NCBI RefSeq assembly: GCF_033807715.1
Contig: NC_084590.1
Span: 2,980,001 to 3,044,000 of the forward strand
Direction of reading: 5' to 3'
From: Cololabis saira
Taxonomy: Eukaryota > Chordata > Actinopteri > Beloniformes > Belonidae
Length of the DNA: 64,000 nucleotides
In this document: positions 43,182 to 53,622 of the stretch, piece by piece
Layout of the letters: the number at the start of each line of letters is the position of its first letter
Numbering within the stretch: the stretch's first letter is position 1
The notes under the pieces: model-generated
The model's database searches: none
What the model saw: the letters and a program-made list of their open reading frames with translations, nothing else
What the model was told of the DNA's origin: nothing
Program-made: the position numbers and the translations under genes

Positions 43182-43740
43182 TAACAGACCTTCTCTCCAC
43201 ATTGAATCATATGCTTTCTCAATGTCAATATACACAATAGCCATGACCTCTTTCGTACTAACAGCTTTTTCTGCCATATTACTGACTTTCACCAGTGCAT
43301 CAGTTGTAGACCTGCCATTACGGAATCCACTTTGACATGAGTTAATCAGTCCTCTTTGTTCCAAGTAATATGATAGTCTGCGAACAATGATCTCCTCCAT
43401 CAGTTTGCACAAATGTGATGTTAAGGTTATTGGTCTATAATTTCCTGCATTAGCTGTGTCTTTACCAGGTTTAGCAAAAGGCAGAACCATAGCACTTTTC
43501 CAGTTGCCAGGCATTACACCCTCATTCCATATTTTATTAAACAGATTTAATATCATTTGCAGTACTTCATCTGGCAGCTGCCTGAGCATAGCATGACATA
43601 TTTGGTCTTGACCTGGGGCTGTATATCCAGTTCCCTGTAATGCCATTTTTAGTTCATTAATTGTAAAGTCGAGTGCTGATCCATTACTATCCTTCTTCTT
43701 TGTTACATCAGTATTAGTTCTTAAAACTTCTGCTTTCATT

Positions 43741-44740
43741 TGTGAATGTGTTGTCAGTGGTTGACATTTCCCCCAGTTTTTGTTTCTGTTCTGCCCCGCC
43801 TGTCTTCCATCTGCCCTGATTGTTCACACCTGTGTCTCGTTACCCCCTTGTGTATATCTGGTCTTGTCTTTCCCTTGCTCCTTGTGGTTCTGTCCTGTTT
43901 CTTTCCTCCATGTGTCCTGCCAAGTTTTCAGGTTTTGCTCTAGTGTTTTTAGTTAATCCTGCTCTGCAGCGTTTTTGGTTCTTGCCTTTTTTTTTAAAAA
44001 TAAACCCTTTTTTCTGAACTCCTGCCTCTCGCTCTCCTGCATCTGGGTCCTCATCCAACCACTCCGTGACAGAACGGAACCACCAGTATGGACCCAGCGG
44101 GAGAGAGTTTCGCCTTTTGGGACTACGTGTACCGGGAGGCAGAACTCTTTATTCCTGGTTGGGGGCACCCGGATGAGCTGGAATCTCCCTTCTGGGGAAC
44201 ACGCATGGCTCGGGGTGGGCCCAGGAGCATTCAGGCTCTGGAGCGACGGCGTCAACGCCAGCCCCAGCTAGCCGCTGTTCTTGGGCGCGTCGTCGGTGGT
44301 GGTCCCAGACGCATCAGTCCCTGCTCGGGTGACGGCCCCGGACCCCCGCAGCCAGCGCCACGGACCCGGGTTCCCCTGCAGCCAGCGCCACGGACCCGGG
44401 CTCCCCCGCAGCCAGCTCCTCGTATCCTGTGTTCCCCGCCAAGTCAAAGTTCCCCGCCAAGTCAAAGTTCCCCGCCAAGTCATCCAAGTCGTCCAAGTCG
44501 TCCAAGTTCCTCACCAAGTCAATGTTCAAGCCCCACGCCAAGTCAATGTTCAAGCCCCACGCCAAATGTCAAGGTTCAAGCCCCACGCCAAGTCGTCCAA
44601 GCCCCACGCCAAGGCCCAAGCCTAGGCCTCGAGGACGACCCCCCGAGCTGTCTCGCCGGTCTGTCCGGTCCCGAGGACGGCCCCCGGAACTTTGGCCGTG
44701 TGTTGGCCTGATTTTTTTTAATCATTGACCAGATGTCACA
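43741..44740 (+). mobile_element. 1000-bp element with TGTGA...TCACA ends, class unclear
   Basis: Flanked by TTTCATT at 43734-43740 and 44741-44747. It begins TGTGAATGTG and ends CCAGATGTCACA. The first 330 bp is pyrimidine-rich, includes an AATAAA signal and ends CCGTGACAGAA, resembling an LTR-like leader common in fishes; a Pro-rich open frame follows. No pol domain. It may be a non-autonomous LTR-type or other element. Removal leaves the I-LINE with a frame offset, so a small deletion probably accompanied or preceded it. Confidence 0.6.
44088..44711 (+). CDS. Pro-rich protein of the 1000-bp element
   Basis: 207 residues beginning MDPAGESFAFWDYVYREAEL, right after the CCGTGACAGAACGG leader. 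The first about 75 residues look protein-like (FIPGWGHPDELESPFW, ARGGPRSIQALERRRQRQ); the rest is a run of imperfect Pro/Ser/Gln repeats (PPSQSSPPSQSS, PQPAPRTRAPPQPAPR). The neighbouring frame reads repeated RGRPPEL, which recurs in other fish repeats, so the coding frame may switch. Function unknown; a gag-like origin is possible but not shown. Confidence 0.45.
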   Translation: MDPAGESFAFWDYVYREAELFIPGWGHPDELESPFWGTRMARGGPRSIQALERRRQRQPQLAAVLGRVVGGGPRRISPCSGDGPGPPQPAPRTRVPLQPAPRTRAPPQPAPRILCSPPSQSSPPSQSSPPSHPSRPSRPSSSPSQCSSPTPSQCSSPTPNVKVQAPRQVVQAPRQGPSLGLEDDPPSCLAGLSGPEDGPRNFGRVLA

Positions 44741-46778
44741 TTTCATTGTCTATAGACGAGCAGAATTCCCTCCATGCAGTCTTCTTGGATAACTTGATTA
44801 CTTTCCGTGCCTTAGCCCACTTTCTTTGATAATCAATCAGGTTGTCTTGGCTTAAGTGGTTTCTTAAAACTCTGAATGCACGATTTCTGTCTTTTAAAGC
44901 AAGTTTACATTCGTCATTCCACCACGGGACCATTTTCTTTTTCACTGAGTTCTTAGGAATACATGCTGCTGCAGCTCCCATAATCATGGATGTCACTGTT
45001 GTTGTACAGCAATCTATATCTCCTTCAATTAATGTTCTTTCAGCTGCCTCACTACAGCATTTCTTGAACTTCTCCCAGTCAGCCTTAGCAAAACACCACC
45101 TTTCAATTACACACATTTCCTGTGTATACAGCTCAGAATTCTCAGAGCATATTATAGGAAAATGATCACTCCCTATATTGTTCTCATTCTTTACAGTCCA
45201 CTCACACAAATGACTCATATTGCCAGAGACCAGTGTAAGATCTAAACATGACTCTGTGTTTCTTGTGACATCCACCCGAGTAGCTCTCCCATCATTGAGA
45301 CACACCAATGATCTCTCCTCCATGAATTCTTCAACTGCTTCTCCATTCTTGTCTGTATATTCACCTCCCCAGAGACTATTATGCGCATTGAAGTCTCCAC
45401 AGCAAATTTCTCGTCTGTCAACATGTTCTGAGATTTCATGGAATACTTGCACTGACAAGTTTTTACAAGGATTGTAAAAGTTGACTAGTTTAATATCTCC
45501 TCTGGGACTGCACATGTCTATCACAACACATTCAAATTCTTCCGGTACATCGATTCTTCTGTATGCAATATTATCCTTAATGAATGTAACACATCCCCCA
45601 CCTTGTTGGCCAATTCTGTCAAATCTGACAGAGCTGTAACCAGCCATAAGAAAGTCCAAGTGAGGTCTCAACCATGTTTCTTGAATGCATATAACATCAG
45701 GTTTAACTGCCATATCTGCTACAAACTTCTTAAATTCCTGCCCATTAGCAATTAAACTTCTGTCATTCCATTGGTGGATATGAATAACCATAAGGACACT
45801 AATCACCTTGCGACTGTCCATCATGTTTATCCAAATTCAAAGTCTCATGTATCAGTTCAGCTGTAATGTCTTTCATCCCCAGTATGTCTATAGCAGCATC
45901 GAAAAATTGTCTTGATTCTGTCACTTTTTTTCTTTTGTTGCATTGCCACATTAATGGTTCTGCAGATGAAAGCAACAAAGCTGATTTTATCCACAATCAA
46001 TGTATCCCAATTAATCCTTTCCACAAATGGATTTGTCTCTATATGGCTGCATGTTGGTGTTATAGACAATGTCTCCATTTCAGGTCTGTTCTCAACCTCC
46101 CTGACCTTACGTATCTCACGTGCAGTAATGGGTCTGAGTATTTCACCTTCCTTCACCTTTTTTGCAGTATCAGCATAAGATACTTGATTTGTTACTTTAT
46201 ATCTCTGCACTTATCTGGCGTGTCTTTGAACTGGGCATCCACCATAAGCAGCACTAAGCTCACCACCACAGTTGCAGCATCTGGTTTTTACATCTTTACC
46301 ACACCTTCCATATTCGTGTTCACCTCCACATCTTGCACACCTGAGCTTTCCTCTACATTGCCCTGCAGTATGTCCCATTCTTTGACACTTAAAGCAGCGC
46401 ATTGGTGCTGGGATAAAATCCCTAACATCATAGCTCAGATATCCCATCCCAACATTTTCGAACTCCAAAAGTACAGACAGACAGGTTGCCTGCCTTGCGT
46501 GTTGCTGCCTGCCTTGCGTGCTTGCTGATTGGGTAATGTACTGCGTCACGCATCGCGTCACTTCCTGGTGTTGCGGTCAGTTGCTCCTGCACGGCGTGCA
46601 GGCACAGATCTCTCCCGACTTTTTTGTCTTAAACTTAGACTGTTTTCTGGTAAGATAGCACTATATCTGGTACATTACTGTCTTTATTTCAACACTCGCT
46701 CATTTTCTCTTCCGTAACTTTCACTGTCACCAATCACCAATACATTTTCTGTCCGTTAGCCTCCGTTAGCATCTTAGC

Positions 46779-47651
46779 ATGGGCTCTCCGTCTCCCACCG
46801 TTTCACCTCTTTGCTGCTCAGTGTGTGAAATGTTTAGTTATTCCTCTGCCTCCTTTAGTGAAGACGGTAAGTGCTTAAAATGTAGTTTATTTACAGGGCT
46901 GGAGGCGAGGCTCAGTCAGTTAGAGGTCCGGTTCTGCCAATTTGACCATAGTCCGATAGCCTCCTCAGCTAACCAGGCTAAGCTAGCGGCGGACCGGCCC
47001 ATAGCAGCTGAGGGTAGCCGCTCCCCTGCAGCTCCCGAGCAGCCGGCCAGTCAGGACCGGTGGGTGACGGTTCGGGGGAAGCGTAGTAAAGGGCTCACGG
47101 AACACCACCACCCGCTTCATGTGTCTAACCGATTTTCCCCACTCAGCGACACACCCGTTGAGAAGCCGACCCTGGTGATTGGCGACTCCATAGTCAGACA
47201 TGTGAAGCCGACTCCAGAGACCATAGTTAGGTGTATCCCGGGGGCCAGAGCGGGCGACATAGAAGCAAATTTGAAGCTACTGGCAAAGGGTAATCGTAAA
47301 TATGGTAAAGTTATCATCCATGTCGGAGCTAACGACTCCCGTCTTCGCCAGTCGGAAGTAACCAGAATGAATATTGTCTCGGTGTGTAACTTCGCTAAAA
47401 CCATGTCGGACTCCGTAGGTTTCTCTGGCCCCCTCCCCAATCTGACCAGCGATGACATGTTTAGTCGCATGCTCTCGCTCCGTCGCTGGTTGTATCGGTG
47501 GTGTTCAGAAAACGACGTGGCCTTTATTGACAATTGGGAAACGTTCTGGGGAAAGCCCGGTCTGATTAGAAGGGACGGCATTCATCCCACCCGGGATGGT
47601 GCTGCTCTTGTCTCTAGTAATTTGGCCTGTTTCATTAGACCCTCTCCCTGA
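46779..47651 (+). CDS. L2 ORF1 protein with SGNH esterase domain
   Basis: 290 residues. N-terminus: a possible zinc-binding segment (CCSVCEMF... CLKC) and a short coiled region ([12 protein letters not shown]). The C-terminal half is an SGNH/GDSL esterase: block [12 protein letters not shown] near residue 130, block [15 protein letters not shown] near 186, and the Asp-His block [10 protein letters not shown] near 265, so Ser, Asn and Asp/His catalytic positions are present. Esterase-bearing ORF1 proteins are known from L2 and CR1 elements in fishes; they bind RNA and membranes or lipids. Intact. The stop (TGA) lies in the same frame as ORF2. Confidence 0.88.
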   Translation: MGSPSPTVSPLCCSVCEMFSYSSASFSEDGKCLKCSLFTGLEARLSQLEVRFCQFDHSPIASSANQAKLAADRPIAAEGSRSPAAPEQPASQDRWVTVRGKRSKGLTEHHHPLHVSNRFSPLSDTPVEKPTLVIGDSIVRHVKPTPETIVRCIPGARAGDIEANLKLLAKGNRKYGKVIIHVGANDSRLRQSEVTRMNIVSVCNFAKTMSDSVGFSGPLPNLTSDDMFSRMLSLRRWLYRWCSENDVAFIDNWETFWGKPGLIRRDGIHPTRDGAALVSSNLACFIRPSP

Positions 47652-47672
47652 CATCGCAGGGTCCAGGCCAGG

Positions 47673-50600
47673 ATGCAGAGCTGTAGTTTAACACACTTCT
47701 CTGCTGCTTCTCGAGGACCAACGCCTGCCAACAAAACTATAAGATTACATGATGTAACTGGTAACTCTAACCAGGTGCCTAGCAAAATAGAAGTAGTTGC
47801 AGTTCCCCGCCCTCCACTAGTTCACCAGGTGCGGCGTTATAGAGGCGTTAACCAAAATAATCTTGTAAAAATTAAAACCAATGCACATTTGGTACCAATA
47901 AGAGACCGAAAAATTAGATGCGGACTACTAAATATACGATCGTTAAGCTCCAAGTCTCTGTTAGTAAACGATATAATTACAGAGAGCAGGAGTGATGTTT
48001 TCTGCTTAACAGAAACATGGTTACAGGATGAAGAGTATGTTAGTTTGAATGAATCAACTCCGCCCGGCTACTTTAATCATCACATTCCTAGAAACACGGG
48101 CCGGGGCGGAGGAGTCGCAGCAATTTATAACTCCAGTCTCCAAACAAAAATTGAACCTAAGTGCAATCATAATACGTTTGAAAGCCTCACGCTTAGTCTG
48201 AAATTTCCGAGCTGGAAATCAGAGAAGCCAGTTGTGTTAGTGGTAGTGTATCGGCCCCCTGCTGGCGCTTATCTAGAGTTTTTGTCTGAATTTTCAGATT
48301 TCCTTTCTGGATTATTGATCAGTACAGATAAATTCATCATAGCGGGTGATTTTAATATTCATATGGATGTTGAAAGCGATAATCTTAAATTAGCTTTCAA
48401 TTCTCTTCTAGAATCAATGGGTATCTCACAAAAAGTGGACGGGCCGACGCATTGTTTTGGTCATACTCTCGATCTCGTTCTCACCTACGGTGTTGAAACT
48501 GATGGTCTGTTGGTGTCACCTGTTAACTCCCTTTTATCCGACCATTATTTAATAACGTTGGAATTGAATGTTGTTGATGTTGAAGTGCAGGGCAGGAGGT
48601 ATTATTTTAGCAGATGTTTGTCTGATGAAGCTATTGCTAAATTTAAGGAGACCATTGCTCGTCTTGCGACAGTGGAAAATAGTGAAGCCTCTACTGAAGC
48701 AATAGAGGCCAGTGACCTGGGTTCTACCTCTGATGTTGATGTTGATTTTCTTGTTAGTAACACTGCTGATCTGTTGCACTCAGCTTTAGATGAAGTTGCT
48801 CCTTTGAAAAGGAGGGTTTCTAGCCACAGGAGCTTAACTCCCTGGTACAATTCAGATATTCGCATGTTGAAACAAAGCGTGCGTAAAATAGAAAGGAAGT
48901 GGCACTCTTGTAAGTCTGTAGACTCTTATCGTGAATGGAAAGATATTCTAATAGTATATAAAAAAGCCATTCGCAAAGCAAGAACAGCTTATTATTCAAC
49001 GTTGATAGAGGATAACAAAAGTAACCCACGTTTTCTGTTCAGCACTGTAGCCAGGCTGACAAAGAGTCACAACTCTGTTGAGCCGTGCATTCCTGCAGCT
49101 CTCAGTAGTGAAGACTTTATGAGCTTCTTTAACAGTAAAATCATGAGAATTAGAGAAGAAATCAACCAGCCGGTTGTGGGCGTTTCTTCAGCTTTAGCGA
49201 CTTCCCTAGGCTCTGACTTGTCTCTAGACTGTTTTGATCCTATAGACCTCCCTGAGCTGACTTCACTCGTTAATAGAGCTAAGTCAACCACATGTATGTT
49301 AGACCCCATCCCGACTCGACTATTCAAAAATGTTTTTTCTCTTATTGGTGTGACAATACTGGACCAAATCAACCTATCCCTAAGCTTAGGATATGTACCA
49401 CAGGTTTTCAAAGTGGCAGTAATTAAACCTTTACTTAAAAAACCTTCCCTTGACCCAGACACCTTAGCTAATTATAGGCCAATTTCCAACCTTCCATTTG
49501 TGTCTAAAATTCTGGAAAAGGCAGTTTCAAGCCAGTTATGTGACTATTTGTATAGAAATTATCTGTTTGAAGTCTTTCAGTCAGGGTTCAGAATGCATCA
49601 TAGCACAGAGACAGCACTGGTTCGAGTTACGAATGACCTTCTTATGGCCTCAGATAAGGGACTAGTGTCCATACTGGTTCTACTGGACCTCAGTGCTGCT
49701 TTTGACACTGTTGATCATGGCATTTTACTGCACAGGTTAGAGCATGTTGTTGGGATTAAAGGGACAGTTCTACGTTGGTTTAAATCATATCTATCTGACA
49801 GGTTCCAGTTTGTTCATGTACATGAGGTTTCTTCAGAACAGTCGAGGGTCTGTTATGGTGTTCCGCAGGGTTCAGTGCTAGGGCCAATCTTGTTTAGTTT
49901 ATACATGCAGCCCTTGGGAAGTATAATCCAGAATCATGGCATACACTTTCATTGTTATGCTGATGATACGCAGCTCTACTTGTCTATGAAGCCGGATGAA
50001 GCAGAACCGTTAGTTAAACTTCAGGCATGTCTTAGGGACATCAAGGACTGGATGTCCAGAAATTTCTTGCTTCTAAATTCAGATAAAACAGAGGTTATCA
50101 TTCTTGGTCCAGAGCATCTTAGGAAGGGATTAGATGGTGTTGCGATGGCTTCCAGTGCAACTGTGAGAAACCTTGGTGTTGTTTTCGATCAGGATTTGTC
50201 GTTTAAACCATATGTTAATCAGGTTTGTAAAATAGCGTTTTTCCATCTCCGTAATATTGCAAAAATTAGGAAAATCCTCTCGCAGAGGGATGCAGAAAAA
50301 CTAGTTCATGCGTTTGTATCTTCTAGACTGGATTACTGTAATGTGTTGTTAGCAGGATGTCCAAGTAATTTGCTGAATAAGCTCCAGCTGATCCAGAATG
50401 CAGCGGCACGAGTACTGACAGGAATTAGCAGGAGAGACCACGTCTCTCCAGTGTTAGCGTCGCTCCATTGGCTACCTGTAAAATTCAGAATTCAATTTAA
50501 AATTTTATTACTTGCATATAAAGCCCAAAACGGCTTAGCTCCGCAGTATTTACAAGATTTGATAGTGCCTTATGTTCCTGGCCGAGCTCTCCGCTCCCAG

Positions 50601-50777
50601 GGTGCAGGTTTACTCGTAGTTCCTAGAGTATCTAAATGTAGATTTGGAGGGCGGGCGTTCTGCTATCAGGCACCATTACTTTGGAACCAACTTCCAATCT
50701 GGGTTAAGGAGGCTGACACCACCTCCACCTTTAAAACTAAACTTAAAACCTTTTTGTTTAGTAAAGCTTATAGTTAG
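47673..50777 (+). CDS. L2 ORF2 (endonuclease and reverse transcriptase), intact
   Basis: 1034 residues with no break. Apurinic-type endonuclease at about 90-300: [49 protein letters not shown] and SDHYLITLE. Reverse transcriptase at about 560-830: [68 protein letters not shown] and catalytic [12 protein letters not shown] near residue 762. The C-terminal domain contains [31 protein letters not shown] and [13 protein letters not shown]. It makes DNA copies of its RNA at nicked target sites. The ATG is 21 bp after the ORF1 stop, in frame, suggesting reinitiation or readthrough. Confidence 0.92.
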   Translation: MQSCSLTHFSAASRGPTPANKTIRLHDVTGNSNQVPSKIEVVAVPRPPLVHQVRRYRGVNQNNLVKIKTNAHLVPIRDRKIRCGLLNIRSLSSKSLLVNDIITESRSDVFCLTETWLQDEEYVSLNESTPPGYFNHHIPRNTGRGGGVAAIYNSSLQTKIEPKCNHNTFESLTLSLKFPSWKSEKPVVLVVVYRPPAGAYLEFLSEFSDFLSGLLISTDKFIIAGDFNIHMDVESDNLKLAFNSLLESMGISQKVDGPTHCFGHTLDLVLTYGVETDGLLVSPVNSLLSDHYLITLELNVVDVEVQGRRYYFSRCLSDEAIAKFKETIARLATVENSEASTEAIEASDLGSTSDVDVDFLVSNTADLLHSALDEVAPLKRRVSSHRSLTPWYNSDIRMLKQSVRKIERKWHSCKSVDSYREWKDILIVYKKAIRKARTAYYSTLIEDNKSNPRFLFSTVARLTKSHNSVEPCIPAALSSEDFMSFFNSKIMRIREEINQPVVGVSSALATSLGSDLSLDCFDPIDLPELTSLVNRAKSTTCMLDPIPTRLFKNVFSLIGVTILDQINLSLSLGYVPQVFKVAVIKPLLKKPSLDPDTLANYRPISNLPFVSKILEKAVSSQLCDYLYRNYLFEVFQSGFRMHHSTETALVRVTNDLLMASDKGLVSILVLLDLSAAFDTVDHGILLHRLEHVVGIKGTVLRWFKSYLSDRFQFVHVHEVSSEQSRVCYGVPQGSVLGPILFSLYMQPLGSIIQNHGIHFHCYADDTQLYLSMKPDEAEPLVKLQACLRDIKDWMSRNFLLLNSDKTEVIILGPEHLRKGLDGVAMASSATVRNLGVVFDQDLSFKPYVNQVCKIAFFHLRNIAKIRKILSQRDAEKLVHAFVSSRLDYCNVLLAGCPSNLLNKLQLIQNAAARVLTGISRRDHVSPVLASLHWLPVKFRIQFKILLLAYKAQNGLAPQYLQDLIVPYVPGRALRSQGAGLLVVPRVSKCRFGGRAFCYQAPLLWNQLPIWVKEADTTSTFKTKLKTFLFSKAYS

Positions 50778-51164
50778 TGTTTAATAAACCTCTAGCTGGT
50801 GTTGGTAAATCTCTAGGTAATGTAAACTTTAGTGTGCTAGAGTCAGTAGTCATAGTCGCAGCTATAGAACAAAACTATAATAGTTAGTCTCAAATATAGC
50901 TTCGCGGTAGATATGCTGCTATAGGCTTATGCTGCAGGGGGGCACCGACATGATCCGCTGGGCGGTGCCTCTCACCCTTCTTCTCCTCTCCTTTTCCCTG
51001 CCTCTCTTCTCCATTACCATTTTTATTTATTATAAATATCTCATAGCTATCATTTTTGTCCATCGTTCCTGTAGTTTCTTGTGCCGGCCCCCCCTTTTTC
51101 TCTTTTGTGTATGTTTGCAGGCCGGAGCCTCAGGAGCTGCGTTCTGGCCTGTGTTCCCGGCCCT

Positions 51165-51400
51165 CCCCCCCCCTCTGGTCATCCCATTGCCTACGTGGAT
51201 GTCTGCTGTTGCTGCTTCCGCCTGCCTGCACCCCCTCCCCCTCTGGTCATCCCGCTACTACTTCCACATGACTGTTGTGTGCTGCTGACGCCCCCCCCCC
51301 CCTCTGGTCATCCCACTGCTGCTTCCACATGACTGTTGTGTGCTGCTGACGCCCCCCCCCCCTACCTCTGGTCATCCCGCTGCTGCTTCCACCTGCCTGC
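51165..51400 (+). repeat. L2 3' UTR minisatellite
   Basis: About four imperfect units of roughly 50 bp with CTCTGGTCATCCCGCTGCTG and TTCCACATGACTGTTGTGTG cores and C-runs. Copy number differs among L2 copies in the window. Confidence 0.8.
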
Positions 51401-52360
51401 TGTGTGCTGTCGACGTCCCTGACTCCCCCAGTCTGGCCTTCGGCAGGAGGGTCCCCCCTTATGAGCCTGGTCCTGCTCAAGGTTTCTTCCCTCCTAAAGG
51501 GGAGTTTTTCCTTGCCACTGTTTGGCTTAAGGCTTTTCTCCCACTAAGGGAGTTTTTACCTGCCATTGTTTATGGAATAATTGCTCGGGGGTTTATGTTT
51601 ATGTTTATGTTTATGTTTATGTTCATGTTCTGGATCTCTGGAAAGCGTCTAGAGACAACATCTGTTGTATTAGACGCTATATAAATAAAATTGAATTGAA
51701 GACAGTCAGTTTTCACACCATTTCTTTGTGTCTGCAATCTTGAGGCTTTCACAACCTTCCCTCCTTTCACTTCCTGGATGATTTCATCCATCTTCATTTC
51801 TAAAGGAACATCAGTAATAACACTTCTTTTGCTGCTATTCCTGGGACATGAGCGCTAATCCTTTCTCCATTGAGTGTTTCAGCTGAGAGAAATGTATCTC
51901 TTTGCAGTTTATCTTTAGCGATAATCAGTATTCTCCTGTTGTTATGGAATTTTGCAAACTTAATCTTGCCCATATCTTTTTCAATTGCTTTTGTAATTTT
52001 GACTGGATGAAAATGTTCCCCTTCTTTTTTTAACGTCTTACTTTCCAATCCATTTCTACATCCGTCTTCTTCAGATTGTCTATCTTTACTTTCTTGCCCA
52101 TCTCAGCCACCTCCAATCCAGAATTAGCACTGTCTGAGCTGTTACTCCTGTCTTTCCTCTTTCTGTTCACCGTCTGCCATAACATATCATCACTGTCATC
52201 ACCTCCATCCGTACTATCACCCATGATTGTTACATTCACGGTACAGTTGTTGTAAATCAGCCAAAAGTTTTCGCTATCAGAAACCACCGACACGTGTCCA
52301 CAGCCTGGAATCACATGACTTCCACTCCACACACGGACCGGATATGGCGATTTTTGAAAC

Positions 52361-52588
52361 ACAGACAGGATATGACGCCTCGTGAAAGGTTTTTTTTTCT
52401 TTCAATTATTTTATTCGTGTCAAAAGTTCATTATAAAACAAACATGGCAAATATACATTCCATACAAATACATTTGTAAACCAAATGAGGTTGATACAGG
52501 GAACAGTAGATTGGATACTGTATGTAAACCTGAGAATAAAGTGTGTAGAGATTGAATGCCCCATGTCAATTATACAGTAATATAATAT
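52361..52588. other. Unassigned spacer between I-LINE and LTR
   Basis: AT-rich, starting with a T-run (TTTTTTTTTCTTTCAATTAT). No homology recognised. Confidence 0.5.
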
Positions 52589-52789
52589 TGTGGCAGGATG
52601 AGGTTGGTAAAACAGGACTTTATTCCGAGACAACGGAATCCAACTGACAACAGAAACTGACAGTTGACAACTAACAGCTGACAACACAAACAGAACACGC
52701 GTTGCTAAGCAACCATAAACTCCCCGTGACCACGCCCCCTTCCCAACAGACCTGATGGGTGCGAGGTCCGTAATTGTGTCCGCCACACA
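52589..52789 (-). mobile_element. Gypsy LTR candidate
   Basis: On the minus strand it begins TGTGTGGCGGACACA after a GGGGGGGG purine tract and ends CATCCTGCCACA; a CGGAATAAAGTCC polyadenylation signal lies near its end. About 201 bp, downstream of a gypsy integrase terminus in the same orientation, so a 3' LTR is likely. Confidence 0.65.
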
Positions 52790-52869
52790 GCCCCCCCCAG
52801 AACACCCAGAAGGTGGAAGGGCCATCAGTCCCTCACTGGTGGCTTAATCAGCCGACCATAACAGCTGCA

Positions 52870-53101
52870 CCGTCCTTCCTGTACCACAACAGGAGCATCA
52901 GTCCCTCCTGTACCACAACAGGGGCATCAGTCCTTCCTGTACCACAACAGGAGCATCAGTCCTTCCTGTACCACAACAGGAGCATCAGTCCTTCCTCTAC
53001 CACAACAGGAGCATCAGTCCTTCCTGTACCACAACAGGAGCATCAGTCCTTCCTGTACCACAACAGGAGCATCAGTCCTTCCTCTACCACAACAGGAGCA
53101 T
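52870..53101. repeat. 29-bp minisatellite, eight units
   Basis: Eight contiguous units containing GTACCACAACAGGAGCATCA with only single-base variants (TGTACC/TCTACC, GGAGC/GGGGC). No spacers, so it is a tandem array. It lies between the gypsy pol terminus and its LTR. Confidence 0.92.
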
Positions 53102-53301
53102 CAGTCCTGCTGTGAGCAGGACGCTGAGGGGAAAAAACAAAACAACAGTCTTAGGTGGTAAACTAAAAAGTCCATCCTTTGAAGCAACGACAGGAGGTCT
53201 CAGAGGAGGACGTCCACGACGAGGGACCTGGGCCGGGACCACAGCTTCATCCGCTACCGTGTGTGCGGGTTTCAGCCTAGCTAGTGCAACTTTGCGGCCA
53301 C

Positions 53302-53622
53302 CTAATTCAGCAAAAAAACCTTAGGGCCCCTCTCGAGGATTCTAAAGGGACCATCGTATGGAGGCTGTAGAGGAGAACGCTGAGCATCATGCCGCACGAA
53401 GACAAACCGAGCCGACTTGAGCTCCGATGGGATGAATGTTCGCGGAAAACAATGGTGAATGGAACCCGGGGTCAAAAAACTATTCGATGCGAAGGAACTG
53501 CTTGCTGGGTGAGTTTGCGGAGCCGAACTTTCAGGCAAAAATTCTCCTGGTACACGAAGCAGTTGACCGAACACGAGCTCTGTGGGCGACGCATTCAAAT
53601 CTTCCTTCGGGGCCGTGCACAG
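53302..53622 (-). pseudogene. Gypsy integrase C-terminal fragment
   Basis: Minus-strand frame VGLCTAPKEDLNASPTELVF, RVPGEFLPESSAPQ, LKSARFVFVRHDAQRSPLQP and PYDGPFRILERGPK is the C-terminal third of a Ty3/gypsy integrase, including the GPF-type chromodomain-proximal motif. A frameshift in a T run near 53315 leads on to ELGGRKVALARLKPAHT and a basic RRGRPP tail down to about 53200. The catalytic core is not present, because the sequence switches strand at about 53622. Fragment of a dead retroelement. Confidence 0.8.

Larger units (their letters stand above)
40717..45824 (-). pseudogene. I-clade LINE ORF2 (endonuclease/RT), split
   Basis: 45824-44741: endonuclease with IHIHQWNDRSLIANGQEF, ICIQETWLRP, VNFYNPCKN, CCGDFNAHNSLWGG, CLDLTLVSGN and SDHFPIICS, then WWNDECKLALKDRNRAF. 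43740-43184: reverse transcriptase start (TAPGQDQICHAMLRQLPDE, YRPITLTSHLCKLMEE, YQSGF-like CQSGFRNGRSTTDALV, IDIEKAYDSMWREGLL). 41733-40717: remainder (SSLYADDGAMWKRG catalytic box, YRALIRSRIDYGCMVYGGA, NVPPWLLPAPNVNLYL). About 40 residues between endonuclease and RT are missing at the 43741-44740 insertion, and frameshifts occur near 41570 and 41160. The start overlaps the end of ORF1 by about 25 bp. Confidence 0.84.
46485..51700 (+). mobile_element. Full-length L2 LINE, both ORFs intact
   Basis: 5.2 kb inserted in opposite orientation into the ORF1 of the I-clade LINE. A flanking duplication of about 9 bp (GACAGACAG / GACAGTCAG, one mismatch) is seen at 46476-46484 and 51701-51709. It has about 290 bp of 5' UTR, ORF1, ORF2, and a 920-bp 3' UTR with a minisatellite and the AATAAAATTGAATTGAA end. 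Four other copies of the 3' region lie in this window. It is the best candidate for a recently active element here. Confidence 0.92.
45799..52224 (-). pseudogene. I-clade LINE ORF1 (CCHC), split by L2
   Basis: 52224-51701 encodes the N-terminal half: MGDSTDGGDDSDDMLWQTVN, KRKDRSNSSDSANSG, then HPVKITKAIEKDMGKIKFAK and IIQEVKGGKVVKASRLQT, with two frameshifts (near 52040 and 51800). 46484-45799 encodes the rest: LLEFENVGMGYLSYDVRDF, three CCHC-type knuckles (CFKCQRMGHTAGQC, CARCGGEHEYGRC, CCNCGGEL...C), and QVSYADTAKKVKEGE; a stop after VQRHAR and a frameshift near 45905 follow. The L2 insertion cuts between the codons for TDC and LSVLL. It would be an RNA-binding gag-like protein if intact. 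Confidence 0.82.
40717..52360 (-). mobile_element. I-clade (Nimb-like) LINE opened by three insertions
   Basis: A single minus-strand LINE can be followed from about 52360 (5') to 40717 (3') by its proteins: CCHC-type ORF1, apurinic-type endonuclease, reverse transcriptase and C-terminal region. It is interrupted by a full-length L2 (46485-51700), a 1000-bp element (43741-44740) and a Tc1/mariner derivative (41734-43181). Net own sequence is about 4 kb. Frameshifts and stops in both ORFs show it is dead and older than its inserts. The 5' limit is approximate. Confidence 0.82.

Noticed and set aside
43953..44271. Short overlapping frames at the start of the 1000-bp element
   Set aside because: They lie in the LTR-like leader, lack domains and conflict with the better supported Pro-rich frame.
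44268..44565. Minus-strand repetitive frames (LAGNFD and TWRGT repeats)
   Set aside because: Antisense of the Pro/Ser/Gln-rich repeat of the 1000-bp element.
52870..53101. CRISPR-like regular 29-bp repeat
   Set aside because: Units are contiguous without spacers and the genome is eukaryotic; it is a minisatellite.
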